Below the pieces are notes generated by a model, which was not told the origin of the DNA, did no database searches, and saw nothing but the letters and a program-made list of their open reading frames with translations. Shown piece by piece: positions 11,701-24,124 of a stretch of 64,000 bases of DNA (position 1 is the first letter of the stretch; each line of letters starts with the position of its first letter). Both the position numbers and the translations under genes were made by a program. Origin of the DNA: Hippophae tibetana (taxonomy: Eukaryota > Streptophyta > Magnoliopsida > Rosales > Elaeagnaceae); NCBI GenBank assembly GCA_037013495.1, contig CM072801.1, positions 36,010,001 through 36,074,000 on the forward strand. Reading direction: 5' to 3'.

Positions 11701-13862
11701 TGTTAATCGAAATGACTATTATAATCAATCAAATCGTTGCTCTTTCGATTCCAAAAACACGGTCAAAGAAAAGTTTATTTATCGGAATCGGTTAACCAAA
11801 ATTACTTCGTTTACACTACTTGCCAACCTCAAATAGTTAGGTGGCTTCTTATTGCGTTGTTTTCTGTTCTTGTTCTTTTGGGTTCCAATTTGATCATCTT
11901 AACCCTGTTCTAAGCATTTTAATCATTCTTAATCGTTGAGTTCCTATGTAGTCAGCCAAAAGGTTCCGCATCATTTGGTAACAAAGCCTTGGTTGCTGAA
12001 AATATGTAATATATCTTCATATATGTATTTTTTTGAATTTTACATTTAAAAAAACTTTGTCCATTGAATTTTCTATTCTATCATAAGTCAAAATCTTAAA
12101 GAAAGATAGATATTTTATACCAAGTCTTGTGTTTTCTTTCAATTTTGTTGTCATTATTTTGTCTTTCGATTTAATTTCCTAGTTTTCTTTAAATTCTTTG
12201 TACCTTCTTGATGATATATGTTTTTTGTGGTCAACCTATCTTTGTTCTTCAAAAAACCCTTAGAGCTACTCCAGTTCGCGATTTCAATCAAAACAAGGTT
12301 ACTAATATAGGTTGCAACTTTAAAATGTTGTAACTTTTAATTGATTTATCGAAATGACTATTATAATCAATCAAATCGTTGCTCTTTTTATTCCAAACAC
12401 ACGCTCAAAGAAAGGTTTATTTATCGGAATCCGTTAAACAAAATTACTTCATTTACACTACTTGCCAACCTCAAATAGTTAGGTGGCTTCTTATTGCGTT
12501 GTTTTCTGTTCTTGTTCTTTTGGGTTCCAATTTGATAATCTTAACCCTGTTCTAAGCAATTTAATCATTCTTAATCGTTGAGTTCCTATGTTGTCCGCCA
12601 AAAGGTTCCGCATCATTTGTTATCAAAGCCTTGGTTGCTGAAAATATGTAATTTAATTTCATATATGTATTTTTTTGAATTTTACATTTAAAAAAACTTT
12701 GTCCATTGAATTTTCTATTCTTTCATAAGTCAAAATCATAAAGAAAGATAGATATTTGTATACCAAGTCTTGTGTTTTATTTCAATTTTGTTGTCATTAT
12801 TTTGTCTTTAGATTTAATTTCCTAGTTTTCTTTAAATTCTTTGTATCTTCTTCATGATTTATGTTTTTTGTGGTAAACCTATCTTTTTTCTTGAAAAAAC
12901 ATTAGAGCTACTCCAGTTCGAGATTTCAATCAAAACTAGGTTACTAATATGGGTTTCAACTTTAAAATGTTGTAACTTTTAATTTGTTAATCGAAATGAC
13001 TATTATAATCAATCAAATCGTTGCTCTTTCGATTCCAAAAACACGGTCAAAGAAAAGTTTATTTATCGGAATCGGTTAACCAAAATTACTTCGTTTACAC
13101 TACTTGCCAACCTCAAATAGTTAGGTGGCTTCTTATTGCGTTGTTTTCTGTTCTTGTTCTTTTGCGTTCCAATTTGATCATCTTAACCCTGTTCTAAGCA
13201 TTTTAATCATTCTTAATCGTTGAGTTCCTATGTAGTCAGCCAAAAGGTTCCGCATCATTTGGTAACAAAGCCTTGGTTGCTGAAAATATGTAATATATCT
13301 TCATATATGTATTTTTTTGAATTTTACATTTAAAAAAACTTTGTCCATTGAATTTTCTATTCTATCATAAGTCAAAATCTTAAAGAAAGATAGATATTTT
13401 ATACCAAGTCTTGTGTTTTCTTTCAATTTTGTTGTCATTATTTTGTCTTTCGATTTAATTTCCTAGTTTTCTGTAAATTCTTTGTACCTTCTTGATGATA
13501 TATGTTTTTTGTGGTCAACCTATCTTTGTTCTTCAAAAAACCCTTAGAGCTACTCCAGTTCGCGATTTCAATCAAAACTAGGTTACTAATATGGGTTGCA
13601 ACTTTAAAATGTTGTAACTATAATTGGTTTATCGAAATAACTATTATAATCAAACAAATCATTGCTCTTTCTATTCCAAGAACACGCTCAAAGAAAAGTT
13701 TATTTATCGGAATCGGTTAACCAAAATTACTTCGTTTACACCACTTGCCAACCTCAAATAGTTAGGAGGCTTCTTATTGCGTTGTTTTCTGTTCTTGTTC
13801 TTTTGGGTTCCAATTTGATCATCTTAACCCTGTTCTAAGAATTTTAATCATTCTTAATCATT
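8731..13862 (+). repeat. Satellite block 3: 8 monomers (P-S-C-G-K-N/G-K-N)
   Basis: Monomer starts are 8731 (P), 9371 (S), 10012 (C), 10654 (G), 11296 (K), 11938 (N left half, G right half), 12580 (K) and 13222 (N), total 5,132 bp, the same length as block 2 but in a different order. The P unit ends with the two-base deletion form cttgtcttttggg. The pair at 11296/11938 repeats as 12580/13222, offset 1,284 bp, with the shared private change atgtagtcagcc. The C unit at 10012 is close to the one at 7448, including ttaccaatatg and tagctagg. Confidence 0.92.
11296..12579 (+). repeat. K-N/G pair, first copy of a local duplication
   Basis: The pair is repeated at 12580-13862, offset 1,284 bp (2 monomers). 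Shared marks are tgtatcttcttc, gaaaaaacatt, gggtttcaac with aatttgttaatcg, and atgtagtcagcc. In the second copy the N unit keeps its own right half, with gtaactataattgg and caccacttgcc, and leads into P. In this copy the right half is G-type. Confidence 0.85.
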
Positions 13863-14502
13863 GAGTTCCTATGTTGTCCGCCAAAAGGTTCCGCATCATT
13901 TGGTATCAAAGGCTTGGTTGCTGAAAATATGTAATATATCTTCATATATGTATTTTTTTGAATTTTCCATTTAACAAAACTTTGTCCATTGAATTTTCTC
14001 TTTTTGCATAAGTCAAAATCACAAAGAAAGATAGATATTTGTATACCAAGTCTTGTGTTTTCTTTCAATTTTGTTGTCATTATTTTGTCTTTCGATTTAA
14101 TTTCCTCGTTTTCTTTAAATTCTTTGTACCTTTTTCATGTTTTGTGTTTTTTGTGGTCAACCTATCTTAGTTCTTGAAAAACCTTAGAGCTACTACAGTT
14201 CGAGATTTGAAGCAAAACTAGGTTACTATTATGGGTTGCAACTTTAAACTGTTGTAACTTTTAATTGGTTTATCGAAATGACTATTATAATCAATCAAAT
14301 CGTTGCTCTTTTGATTCCAAAAACACGCTCAAAGAAAAGTTTATTTATCGGAATCGGTTAACCAAAATTACATCGTTTACACTACATGCCAACCTCAAAT
14401 AGTTAGGTGGCTTCTTATTGCGTTGTTTTCTGTTCTTGTCTTTTGGGTTCCAATTTGATCATCTTAACCCTGTTCTAAGCATTTTAATCATTCTTAATCG
14501 TT

Positions 14503-17068
14503 GAGTTTATATGTTGTCCGCCAAAAGGTTCCGCATCATTTGCTATCAAAGCCTTGGTTGCTGAAAATATGTAATATATCTTCATATATGTATTTTTTTG
14601 AATTTTACATTTAAAAAAACTTGGTCCATTGAATTTTCTATTCTATCATAAGTCAAAATCACAAAGAAAGATAGATATTTGTATACCAAGTCTTGTGTTT
14701 TCTTTCAATTTTGTTGTCATTATTTTGTCTTTCGATTTAATTTCCTCGTTTTCTTTAAATTCTTTGTACCTTTTTCATGTTTTATGTTTTTTGTGGTCAA
14801 CCTATCTTAGTTCTTGAAAAAACCTTAGAGCTACTACAGTTCCAGATTTCAATCTAAACTAGGTTACTAATATGGGTTGTAAATTTAAAATGTTGTAACT
14901 TTTAATTGGTTTATCGAAATAATTATTATAATCAATCAAATCGTTGCTCTTTCTATTCCAAAAACACTCTCAAAGAAAAGTTTATTTATCGGAATCCGTT
15001 AAGCAAAATTACTTCGTTTACACTACTTGCCAACCTCAAATAGTTAGGTGGCTTCTTATTGCGTTGTTTTCTGTTCTTGTTCTTTTGGGTTCCAATTTGA
15101 TCATCTTAACCCTGTTCTAAGCAATTTAATCATTCTTAATCGTATAGTTCCTATGTTGTCCGCCAAAAGGTTCCACATCATTTGGTATGAAAGCCTTGGT
15201 TGCTGAAAATATGTAATTTAATTTCATATATGTATTGTTTTGAATTTTACATTTAAAAAAACTTTGTCCATTGAATTTTCTATTCTTTCATAAGTCAAAA
15301 TCACAAAGAAAGATAGATATTTGTATACCATGTCTTGTGTTTTATTTCAATTTTCTTGTAATTATTTTCTCTTTCGATTTAATTTCCTAGGTTTCTTTAA
15401 ATACTTTGTACCTTCTTCATGATTTATGTTTTTTGTGGTCAACCTATCTTTGTTCTTGAGAAAACCTTAGAGCTACTCCAGTTCGAGATTTCAATCAAAA
15501 CTAGGTTACTAATATGGGTTGCAACTTTAAAATGTTATAACTTTTAATTGGTTTATCGAAATGACTATTATAATCAATCAAATCATTGCTCTTTCTATTC
15601 CAAAAACACGCTCAAAGAAAAGTTTATTTATCGGAATCGGTTATCCAAAATTACTTCGTTTACACTACTTGCCAACCTCAAATAGTTAGGTGGCTTCTTA
15701 TTGCGTTGTTTTCTGTTCTTGTTCTTTTGGGTTCCAATTTGATCATCTTAACCCTGTTCTAAGCAATTTAATCATTCTTAATCGTTGAGTTCCTATGTTG
15801 TCCGCCAAAAGGTTCCGCATCATTTGGTATGAAAGCCTTGGTTGCTGAAAATATGTAATATATCTTCATATATTTATTATTTTGAATTTTACATTTAAAA
15901 AAACTTGGTCCATTGAATTTTCTATTCTATCATAAGTCAAAATCTTAAAGAAAGAGAGATATTTTATACCAAGTCTTGTGTTTTCTTTCAATTTTGTTGT
16001 CATTATTTTGTCTTTCGATTTAATTTCCTAGTTTTCTTTAAATTCTTTGTACCTTCTTGATGATATATGTTTTTTGTGGTCAACCTATCTTTGTTCTTCA
16101 AAAAACCCTTAGAGCTACTCCAGTTCGCGATTTCAATCAAAACAAGGATACTAATATAGGTTGCAACTTTAAAATGTTGTAACTTTTAATTGGTTTATCG
16201 AAATGACTATTATAATCAATCAAATCGTTGCTCGTTCTATTCCAAAAACACGCTCAAAGAAAGGTTTATTTATCGAAATCCGTTAAACAAAATTACTTCA
16301 TTTACACTACTTGCCAACCTCAAATAGTTAGGTGGCTTCTTATTGCGTTGTTTTCTGTTCTTGTTCTTTTGGGTTCCAATTTGATCATCTTAACCCTGTT
16401 CTAAGCAATTTAATCATTCTTAATCGTTGAGTTCCTATGTTGTCCGCCAAAAGGTTCCGCATCATTTGTTATCAAAGCCTTGGTTGCTGAAAATATGTAA
16501 TTTAATTTCATAAATGTATTTTTTTGAATTTTACATTTAAAAAAACTTTGTCCATTGAATTTTCTATTCTTTCATAAGTCAAAATCACAAAGAAAGATAG
16601 ATATTTGTATACCAAGTCTTGTGTTTTATTTCAATTTTGTTGTCATTATTTTGTCTTTAGATTTAATTTCCTAGTTTTCTTTAAATTCTTTGTACCTTCT
16701 TCATGATTTATGTTTTTTGTGGTAAACCTATCTTTTTTCTTGAAAAAACTTTAGAGCTACTCCAGTTCGAGATTTCAATCAAAACTAGGTTACTAATATG
16801 GGTTGCAACTTTAAAATGTTGTAACTTTTAATTGGTTTATCGAAATGACTATTATAATCAATCAAATCTTGCTCTTTCTATTCCAAAAACACGCTCAAAG
16901 AAAAGTTTATTTATCGGAATCGGTTATCCAAAATTACATCGTTTACACTACATGCCAACCTCAAATATTTAGGTGGCTTCTTATTGCGTTGTTTTCTGTT
17001 CTTGTATTTTGGGTTCCAATTTGATCATCTTAACCCTGTTCTAAGCATTTTAATCATTCTTAATCGTT
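14503..17068 (+). repeat. S-C-G-K higher-order repeat, reference copy (2,566 bp)
   Basis: Four monomers form one cycle: S (gagtttatatg, ttgctatcaaag), C (ttccacatc, cttgtaattattttc), G (gagagatatttt, cttcaaaaaaccc, aaaggttt, cttcattt) and K (ttgttatcaaag, cataaatg, gtggtaaacc, cttgtattttggg). K ends in ctaagcatttt, after which S or its equivalent starts again. Further copies lie at 17069-19636, 20277-22842, 24125-26690 and 26691-29258; an earlier relative is at 9371-11937. Confidence 0.9.
15671..15855 (+). repeat. Conserved core of the monomer (representative copy)
   Basis: This representative copy spans the right end of one monomer and the first 69 bp of the next, from gccaacctcaaatag through tgatcatc and gttcctatgttg to ggttgctgaaaatatg. 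By eye it is the least variable third of the unit: most copies differ from one another here at only a few diagnostic positions. The intervening ~300 bp carry the main subtype differences. It is also locally richer in G+C than the rest. In other satellites such conserved blocks can mark protein-binding or nucleosome-positioning sequence. I see no named motif here, so function is inference only. Confidence 0.6.
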
Positions 17069-19636
17069 GAGTTTATATGTTGTCCGCCAAAAGGTTCCGC
17101 ATCATTTGCTATCAAAGCCTTGGTTGCTGAAAATATGTAATATATCTTCATATATGTATTTTTTTGAATTTTACATTTAAAAAAACTTGGTCCATTGAAT
17201 TTTCTATTCTATCATAAGTCAAAATCACAAAGAAAGATAGATATTTGTATACCAAGTCTTGTGTTTTCTTTCAATTTTGTTGTCATTATTTTGTCTTTCG
17301 ATTTAATTTCCTCGTTTTCTTTAAATTCTTTGTACCTTTTTCATGTTTTATGTTTTTTGTGGTCAACCTATCTTAGTTCTTGAAAAAACCTTAGAGCTAC
17401 TACAGTTCGAGATTTCAATCAAAACTAGGTTACTAATATGGGTTGTAAATTTAAAATGTTGTAACTTTTAATTGGTTTATCGAAATAATTATTATAATCA
17501 ATCAAATCGTTGCTCTTTCTATTCCAAAAACACTCTCAAAGAAAAGTTTATTTATCGGAATCCGTTAAGCAAAATTACTTCGTTTACACTACTTGCCAAC
17601 CTCAAATAGTTAGGTGGCTTCTTATTGCGTTGTTTTCTGTTCTTGTTCTTTTGGGTTCCAATTTGATCATCTTAACCCTGTTCTAAGCAAATTAATCATT
17701 CTTAATCGTTGAGTTCCTATGTTGTCCGCCAAAAGGTTCCACATCATTTGGTATGAAAGCCTTGGTTGCTGAAAATATGTAATTTAATTTCATATATGTA
17801 TTGTTTTGAATTTTACATTTAAAAAAACTTTGTCCATTGAATTTTCTATTCTTTCATAAGTCAAAATCACAAAGAAAGATAGATATTTGTATACCATGTC
17901 TTGTGTTTTATTTCAATTTTCTTGTAATTATTTTCTCTTTCGATTTAATTTCCTAGGTTTCTTTAAATACTTTGTACCTTCTTCATGATTTATGTTTTTT
18001 GTGGTCAACCTATCTTTGTTCTTGAGAAAACCTTAGAGCTACTCCAGTTCGAGATTTCAATCAAAACTAGGTTACTAATATGGGTTGCAACTTTAAAATG
18101 TTGTAACTTTTAATTGGTTTATCGAAATGACTATTATAATCAATCAAATCATTGCTCTTTCTATTCCAAAAACACGCTCAAAGAAAAGTTTATTTATCGG
18201 AATCGGTTATCCAAAATTACTTCGTTTACACTACTTGCCAACCTCAAATAGTTAGGTGGCTTCTTATTGCGTTGTTTTATGTTCTTGTTCTTTTGGGTTC
18301 CAATTTGATCATCTTAACCCTGTTCTAAGCAATTTAATCATTCTTAATCGTTGAGTTCCTATGTTGTCCGCCAAAAGGTTCCGCATCATTTGGTATGAAA
18401 GCCTTGGTTGCTGAAAATATGTAATATATCTTCATATATGTATTTTTTTGAATTTTACATTTAAAAAAACTTGGTCCATTGAATTTTCTATTCTATCATA
18501 AGTCAAAATCTTAAAGAAAGAGAGATATTTTATACCAAGTCTTGTGTTTTCTTTCAATTTTGTTGTCATTATTTTGTCTTTCGATTTAATTTCCTATTTT
18601 TCTTTAAATTCTTTGTACCTTCTTGATGATATATGTTTTTTGTGGTCAACCTATCTTTGTTCTTCAAAAAACCCTTAGAGCTACTCCAGTTCGCGATTTC
18701 AATCAAAACAAGGTTACTAATATAGGTTGCAACTTTAAAATGTTGTAACTTTTAATTGGTTTATCGAAATGACTATTATAATCAATCAAATCGTTGCTCT
18801 TTCTATTCCAAAAACACGCTCAAAGAAAGGTTTATTTATCGGAATCCGTTAAACAAAATTACTTCATTTACACTACTTGCCAACCTCAAATAGTTAGGTG
18901 GCTTCTTATTGCGTTGTTTTCTGTTCTTGTTCTTTTGGGTTCCAATTTGATCATCTTAACCCTGTTCTAAGCAATTTAATCATTCTTAATCGTTGAGTTC
19001 CTATGTTGTCCGCCAAAAGGTTCCGCATCATTTGTTATCAAAGCCTTGGTTGCTGAAAATATGTAATTTAATTTCATAAATGTATTTTTTTGAATTTTAC
19101 ATTTAAAAAAACTTTGTCCATTGAATTTTCTATTCTATCATAAGTCAAAATCTTAAAGAAAGATAGATATTTTATACCAAGTCTTGTGTTTTCTTTCAAT
19201 TTTGTTGTCATTATTTTGTCTTTCGATTTAATTTCCTAGTTTTCTTTAAATTCTTTGTACCTTCTTGATGATATATGTTTTTTGTCGTCAACCTATCTTT
19301 GTTCTTCAAAAAACCCTTAGAGCTACTCCAGTTCGCGATTTCAATCAAAACTAGGTTACTAATATGGGTTGCAACTTTAAAATGTTGTAACTTTTAATTG
19401 GTTTATCGAAATAACTATTATAATCAATCAAATCATTGCTCTTTCTATTCCAAAAACACGCTCAAAGAAAAGTTTATTTATCGGAATCGGTTAACCAAAA
19501 TTACTTCGTTTACACCACTTGCCAACCTCAAATAGTTAGGAGGCTTCTTATTGCGTTGTTTTCTGTTCTTGTTCTTTTGGGTTCCAATTTGATCATCTTA
19601 ACCCTGTTCTAAGAATTTTAATCATTCTTAATCATT
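17069..19636 (+). repeat. S-C-G-K higher-order repeat, copy ending in a K/N hybrid
   Basis: Monomers 17069, 17711, 18353 and 18995 repeat the order of 14503-17068. The last unit begins as K (ttgttatcaaag, cataaatg). Around 19130-19160 it switches to N-type sequence (ctattctatcataag, cttaaag, then gtcgtcaacc) and ends gaatttt..cattgag. This end is what precedes a P unit. Confidence 0.88.
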
Positions 19637-22600
19637 GAGTTCCTATGTTGTCCGCCAAAAGGTTCCGCATCATTTGGTATCAAAGGCTTGGTGGCTGAAA
19701 ATATGTAATATATCTTCATATATGTATTTTTTTGAATTTTCCATTTAAAAAAACTTTGTCCATTGAATTTTCTCTTTTTGCATAAGTCAAAATCACAAAG
19801 AAAGATAGATATTTGTATACCAAGTCTTGTGTTTTCTTTCAATTTTGTTGTCATTATTTTGTCTTTCGATTTAATTTCCTCGTTTTCCTTAAATTCTTTG
19901 TACCTTTTTCATGTTTTGTGTTTTTTGTGGTCAACCTATCTTAGTTCTTGAAAAACCTTAGAGCTACTACAGTTTGAGATTTGAAGCAAAACTAGGTTAC
20001 TATTATGGGTTGCAACTTTAAACTGTTGTAACTTTTAATTGGTTTATCGAAATGACTATTATAATCAATCAAATCGTTGCTCTTTTGATTCCAAAAACAC
20101 GCTCAAAGAAAAGTTTATTTATCGGAATCGGTTAACCAAAATTACATCGTTTACACTACATGCCAACCTCAAATAGTTAGGTGGCTTCTTATTGCGTTGT
20201 TTTCTGTTCTTGTCTTTTGGGTTCCAATTTGATCATCTTAACCCTGTTCTAAGCATTTTAATCATTCTTAATCGTTGAGTTTATATGTTGTCCGCCAAAA
20301 GGTTCCGCATCATTTGCTATCAAAGCCTTGGTTGCTGAAAATATGTAATATATCTTCATATATGTATTTTTTTGAATTTTACATTTAAAAAAACTTGGTC
20401 CATTGAATTTTCTATTCTATCATAAGTCAAAATCACAAAGAAAGATAGATATTTGTATACCAAGTCTTGTGTTTTCTTTCAATTTTGTTGTCATTATTTT
20501 GTCTTTCGATTTAATTTCCTCGTTTTCTTTAAATTCTTTGTACCTTTTTCATGTTTTATGTTTTTTGTGGTCAACCTATCTTAGTTCTTGAAAAAACCTT
20601 AGAGCTACTACAGTTCGAGATTTCAATCAAAACTAGGTTACTAATATGGGTTGTAAATTTAAAATGTTGTAACTTTTAATTGGTTTATCGAAATAATTAT
20701 TATAATCAATCAAATCGTTGCTCTTTCTATTCCAAAAACACTCTCAAAGAAAAGTTTATTTATCGGAATCCGTTAAGCAAAATTACTTCGTTTACACTAC
20801 TTGCCAACCTCAAATAGTTAGGTGGCTTCTTATTGCGTTGTTTTCTGTTCTTGTTCTTTTGGGTTCCAATTTGATCATCTTAACCATGTTCTAAGCAATT
20901 TAATCATTCTTAATCGTTTAGTTCCTATGTTGTCCGCCAAAAGGTTCCACATCATTTGGTATGAAAGCCTTGGTTGCTAAAAATATGTAATTTAATTTCA
21001 TATATGTATTGTTTTGAATTTTACATTTAAAAAAACTTTGTCCATTGAATTTTCTATTCTTTCATAAGTCAAAATCACAAAGAAAGATAGATATTTGTAT
21101 ACCATGTCTTGTGTTTTATTTCAATTTTCTTGTAATTATTTTCTCTTTCGATTTAATTTCCTAGGTTTCTTTAAATACTTTGTACCTTCTTCATGATTTA
21201 TGTTTTTTGTGGTCAACCTATCTTTGTTCTTGAGAAAACCTTAGAGCTACTCCAGTTCGAGATTTCAATCAAAACTAGGTTACCAATATGGGTTGCAACT
21301 TTAAAATGTTGTAACTTTTAATTGGTTTATCGAAATGACTATTATAATCAATCAAATCATTGCTCTTTCTATTCCAAAAACACGCTCAAAGAAAAGTTTA
21401 TTTATCGGAATCGGTTATCCAAAATTACTTCGTTTACACTACTTGCCAACCTCAAATAGTTAGGTGGCTTCTTATTGCGTTGTTTTCTGTTCTTGTTCTT
21501 TTGGGTTCCAATTTGATCATCTTAACCCTGTTCTAAGCAATTTAATCATTCTTAATCGTTGAGTTCCTATGTTGTCCACCAAAAGGTTCCGCATCATTTG
21601 GTATGAAAGCCTTGGTTGCTGAAAATATGTAATATATCTTCATATATGTATTTTTTTGAATTTTACATTTAAAAAAACTTGGTCCATTGAATTTTCTATT
21701 CTATCATAAGTCAAAATCTTAAAGAAAGAGAGATATTTTATACCAAGTCTTGTGTTTTCTTTCAATTTTGTTGTCATTATTTTGTCTTTCGATTTAATTT
21801 CCTAGTTTTCTTTAAATTCTTTGTACCTTCTTGATGATATATGTTTTTTGTGGTCAACCTATCTTTGTTCTTCAAAAAACCCTTAGAGCTACTCCAGTTC
21901 GCGATTTCAATCAAAACAAGGTTACTAATATAGGTTGCAACTTTAAAATGTTGTAACTTTTAATTGGTTTATCGAAATGACTATTATAATCAATCAAATC
22001 GTTGCTCTTTCTATTCCAAAAACACGCTCAAAGAAAGGTTTATTTATCGGAATCCGTTAAACAAAATTACTTCATTTACACTACTTGCCAACCTCAAATA
22101 GTTAGGTGGCTTCTTATTGCGTTGTTTTCTGTTCTTGTTCTTTTGGGTTCCAATTTGATCATCTTAACCCTGTTCTAAGCAATTTAATCATTCTTAATCG
22201 TTGAGTTCCTATGTTGTCCGCCAAAAGGTTCCGCATCATTTGTTATCAAAGCCTTGGTTGCTGAAAATATGTAATTTAATTTCATAAATGTATTTTTTTG
22301 AATTTTACATTTAAAAAAACTTTGTCCATTGAATTTTCTATTCTTTCATAAGTCAAAATCACAAAGAAAGATAGATATTTGTATACCAAGTCTTGTGTTT
22401 TATTTCAATTTTGTTGTCATTATTTTGTCTTTAGATTTAATTTCCTAGTTTTCTTTAAATTCTTTGTACCTTCTTCATGATTTATGTTTTTTGTGGTAAA
22501 CCTATCTTTTTTCTTGAAAAAACCTTAGAGCTACTCCAGTTCGAGATTTCAATCAAAACTAGGTTACTAATATGGGTTGCAACTTTAAAATGTTGTAACT

Positions 22601-23484
22601 TTTAATTGGTTTATCGAAATGACTATTATAATCAATCAAATCTTGCTCTTTCTATTCCAAAAACACGCTCAAAGAAAAGTTTATTTATCGGAATCGGTTA
22701 TCCAAAATTACATCGTTTACACTACATGCCAACCTCAAATAGTTAGGTGGCTTCTTATTGCGTTGTTTTCTGTTCTTGTATTTTGGGTTCCAATTTGATT
22801 ATCTTAACCCTGTTCTAAGCATTTTAATCATTCTTAATCGTTGAGTTTATATGTTGTCCGCCAAAAGGTTCCGCATCATTTGCTATCAAAGCCTTGGTTG
22901 CTGAAAATATGTAATATATCTTCATATATGTATTTTTTTGAATTTTACATTTAAAAAAACTTGGTCCATTGAATTTTCTATTCTATCATAAGTCAAAATC
23001 ACAAAGAAAGATAGATATTTGTATACCAAGTCTTGTGTTTTCTTTCAATTTTGTTGTCATTATTTTGTCTTTCGATTTAATTTCCTCGTTTTCTTTAAAT
23101 TCTTTGTACCTTTTTCATGTTTTATGTTTTTTGTGGTCAACCTATCTTAGTTCTTGAAAAAACCTTAGAGCTACTACAGTTCGAGATTTCAATCAAAACT
23201 AGGTTACTAATATGGGTTGTAAATTTAAAATGTTGTAACTTTTAATTGGTTTATCGAAATAATTATTATAATCAATCAAATCGTTGCTCTTTCTATTCCA
23301 AAAACACGCTCAAAGAAAAGTTTATTTATCGGAATCGGTTAACCAAAATTACTTCGTTTACACCACTTGCCAACCTCAAATAGTTAGGAGGCTTCTTATT
23401 GCGTTGTTTTCTGTTCTTGTTCTTTTGGGTTCCAATTTGATCATCTTAACCCTGTTCTAAGAATTTTAATCATTCTTAATCATT
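19637..23484 (+). repeat. Satellite block 5: 6 monomers, P plus one S-C-G-K cycle and an S/N hybrid
   Basis: Monomer starts are 19637 (P), 20277 (S), 20919 (C), 21561 (G), 22203 (K) and 22843 (S left, N right), total 3,848 bp. It equals block 4 with C-G-K removed from the second cycle. The last monomer is S-type up to about 23300 (gtaaatttaaaatg, aataattatt) and N-type afterwards (caccacttgcc, taggaggc, gaatttt). This is consistent with an unequal exchange inside that monomer. Confidence 0.93.
20277..22842 (+). repeat. S-C-G-K higher-order repeat, copy in block 5
   Basis: Monomers 20277, 20919, 21561 and 22203 span 2,566 bp, the same length as the reference copy. Private changes include ttaaccatg near 20881, ttgctaaaaatatg near 20975 and gtccaccaaa near 21576. 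The K unit has ttgattatc, shared with the K at 26051, which links this copy to block 6. Confidence 0.9.
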
Positions 23485-24124
23485 GAGTTCCTATGTTGTC
23501 CGCCAAAAGGTTCCGCATCATTTGGTATCAAAGGCTTGGTTGCTGAAAATATGTAATATATCTTCATATATGTATTTTTTTGAATTTTCCATTTAAAAAA
23601 ACTTTGTCCATTGAATTTTCTCTTTTTGCATAAGTCAAAATCACAAAGAAAGATAGATATTTGTATACCAAGTCTTGTGTTTTCTTTCAATTTTGTTGTC
23701 ATTATTTTGTCTTTCGATTTAATTTCCTCGTTTTCTTTAAATTCTTTGTACCTTTTTCATGTTTTGTGTTTTTTGTGGTCAACCTATCTTAGTTCTTGAA
23801 AAACCTTAGAGCTACTACAGTTTGAGATTTGAAGCAAAACTAGGTTACTATTATGGGTTGCAACTTTAAACTGTTGTAACTTTTAATTGGTTTATCGAAA
23901 TGACTATTATAATCAATCAAATCGTTGCTCTTTTGATTCCAAAAACACGCTCAAAGAAAAGTTTATTTATCGGAATCGGTTAACCAAAATTACATCGTTT
24001 ACACTACATGCCAACCTCAAATAGTTAGGTGGCTTCTTATTGCGTTGTTTTCTGTTCTTGTCTTTTGGGTTCCAATTTGATCATCTTAACCCTGTTCTAA
24101 GCATTTTAATCATTCTTAATCGTT

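Larger units (their letters stand above)
13863..19636 (+). repeat. Satellite block 4: 9 monomers, P plus two S-C-G-K cycles
   Basis: Monomer starts are 13863 (P), 14503 (S), 15145 (C), 15787 (G), 16429 (K), 17069 (S), 17711 (C), 18353 (G) and 18995 (K left half switching to N right half), total 5,774 bp. The second S-C-G-K set repeats the first at an offset of 2,566 bp. Private changes include tatttattattttg near 15870, ctcgttctattcc near 16233 and ttcctatttttcttt near 18591. The final hybrid supplies the cattgag end that precedes the next P. Confidence 0.93.

Noticed and set aside
3599-13862. Two equal 5,132-bp blocks as a perfect 8-mer higher-order repeat
   Set aside because: Block lengths match exactly, but monomer order differs (P-H-G-K-H-G/S-C-G/N versus P-S-C-G-K-N/G-K-N), so equal length is coincidental.
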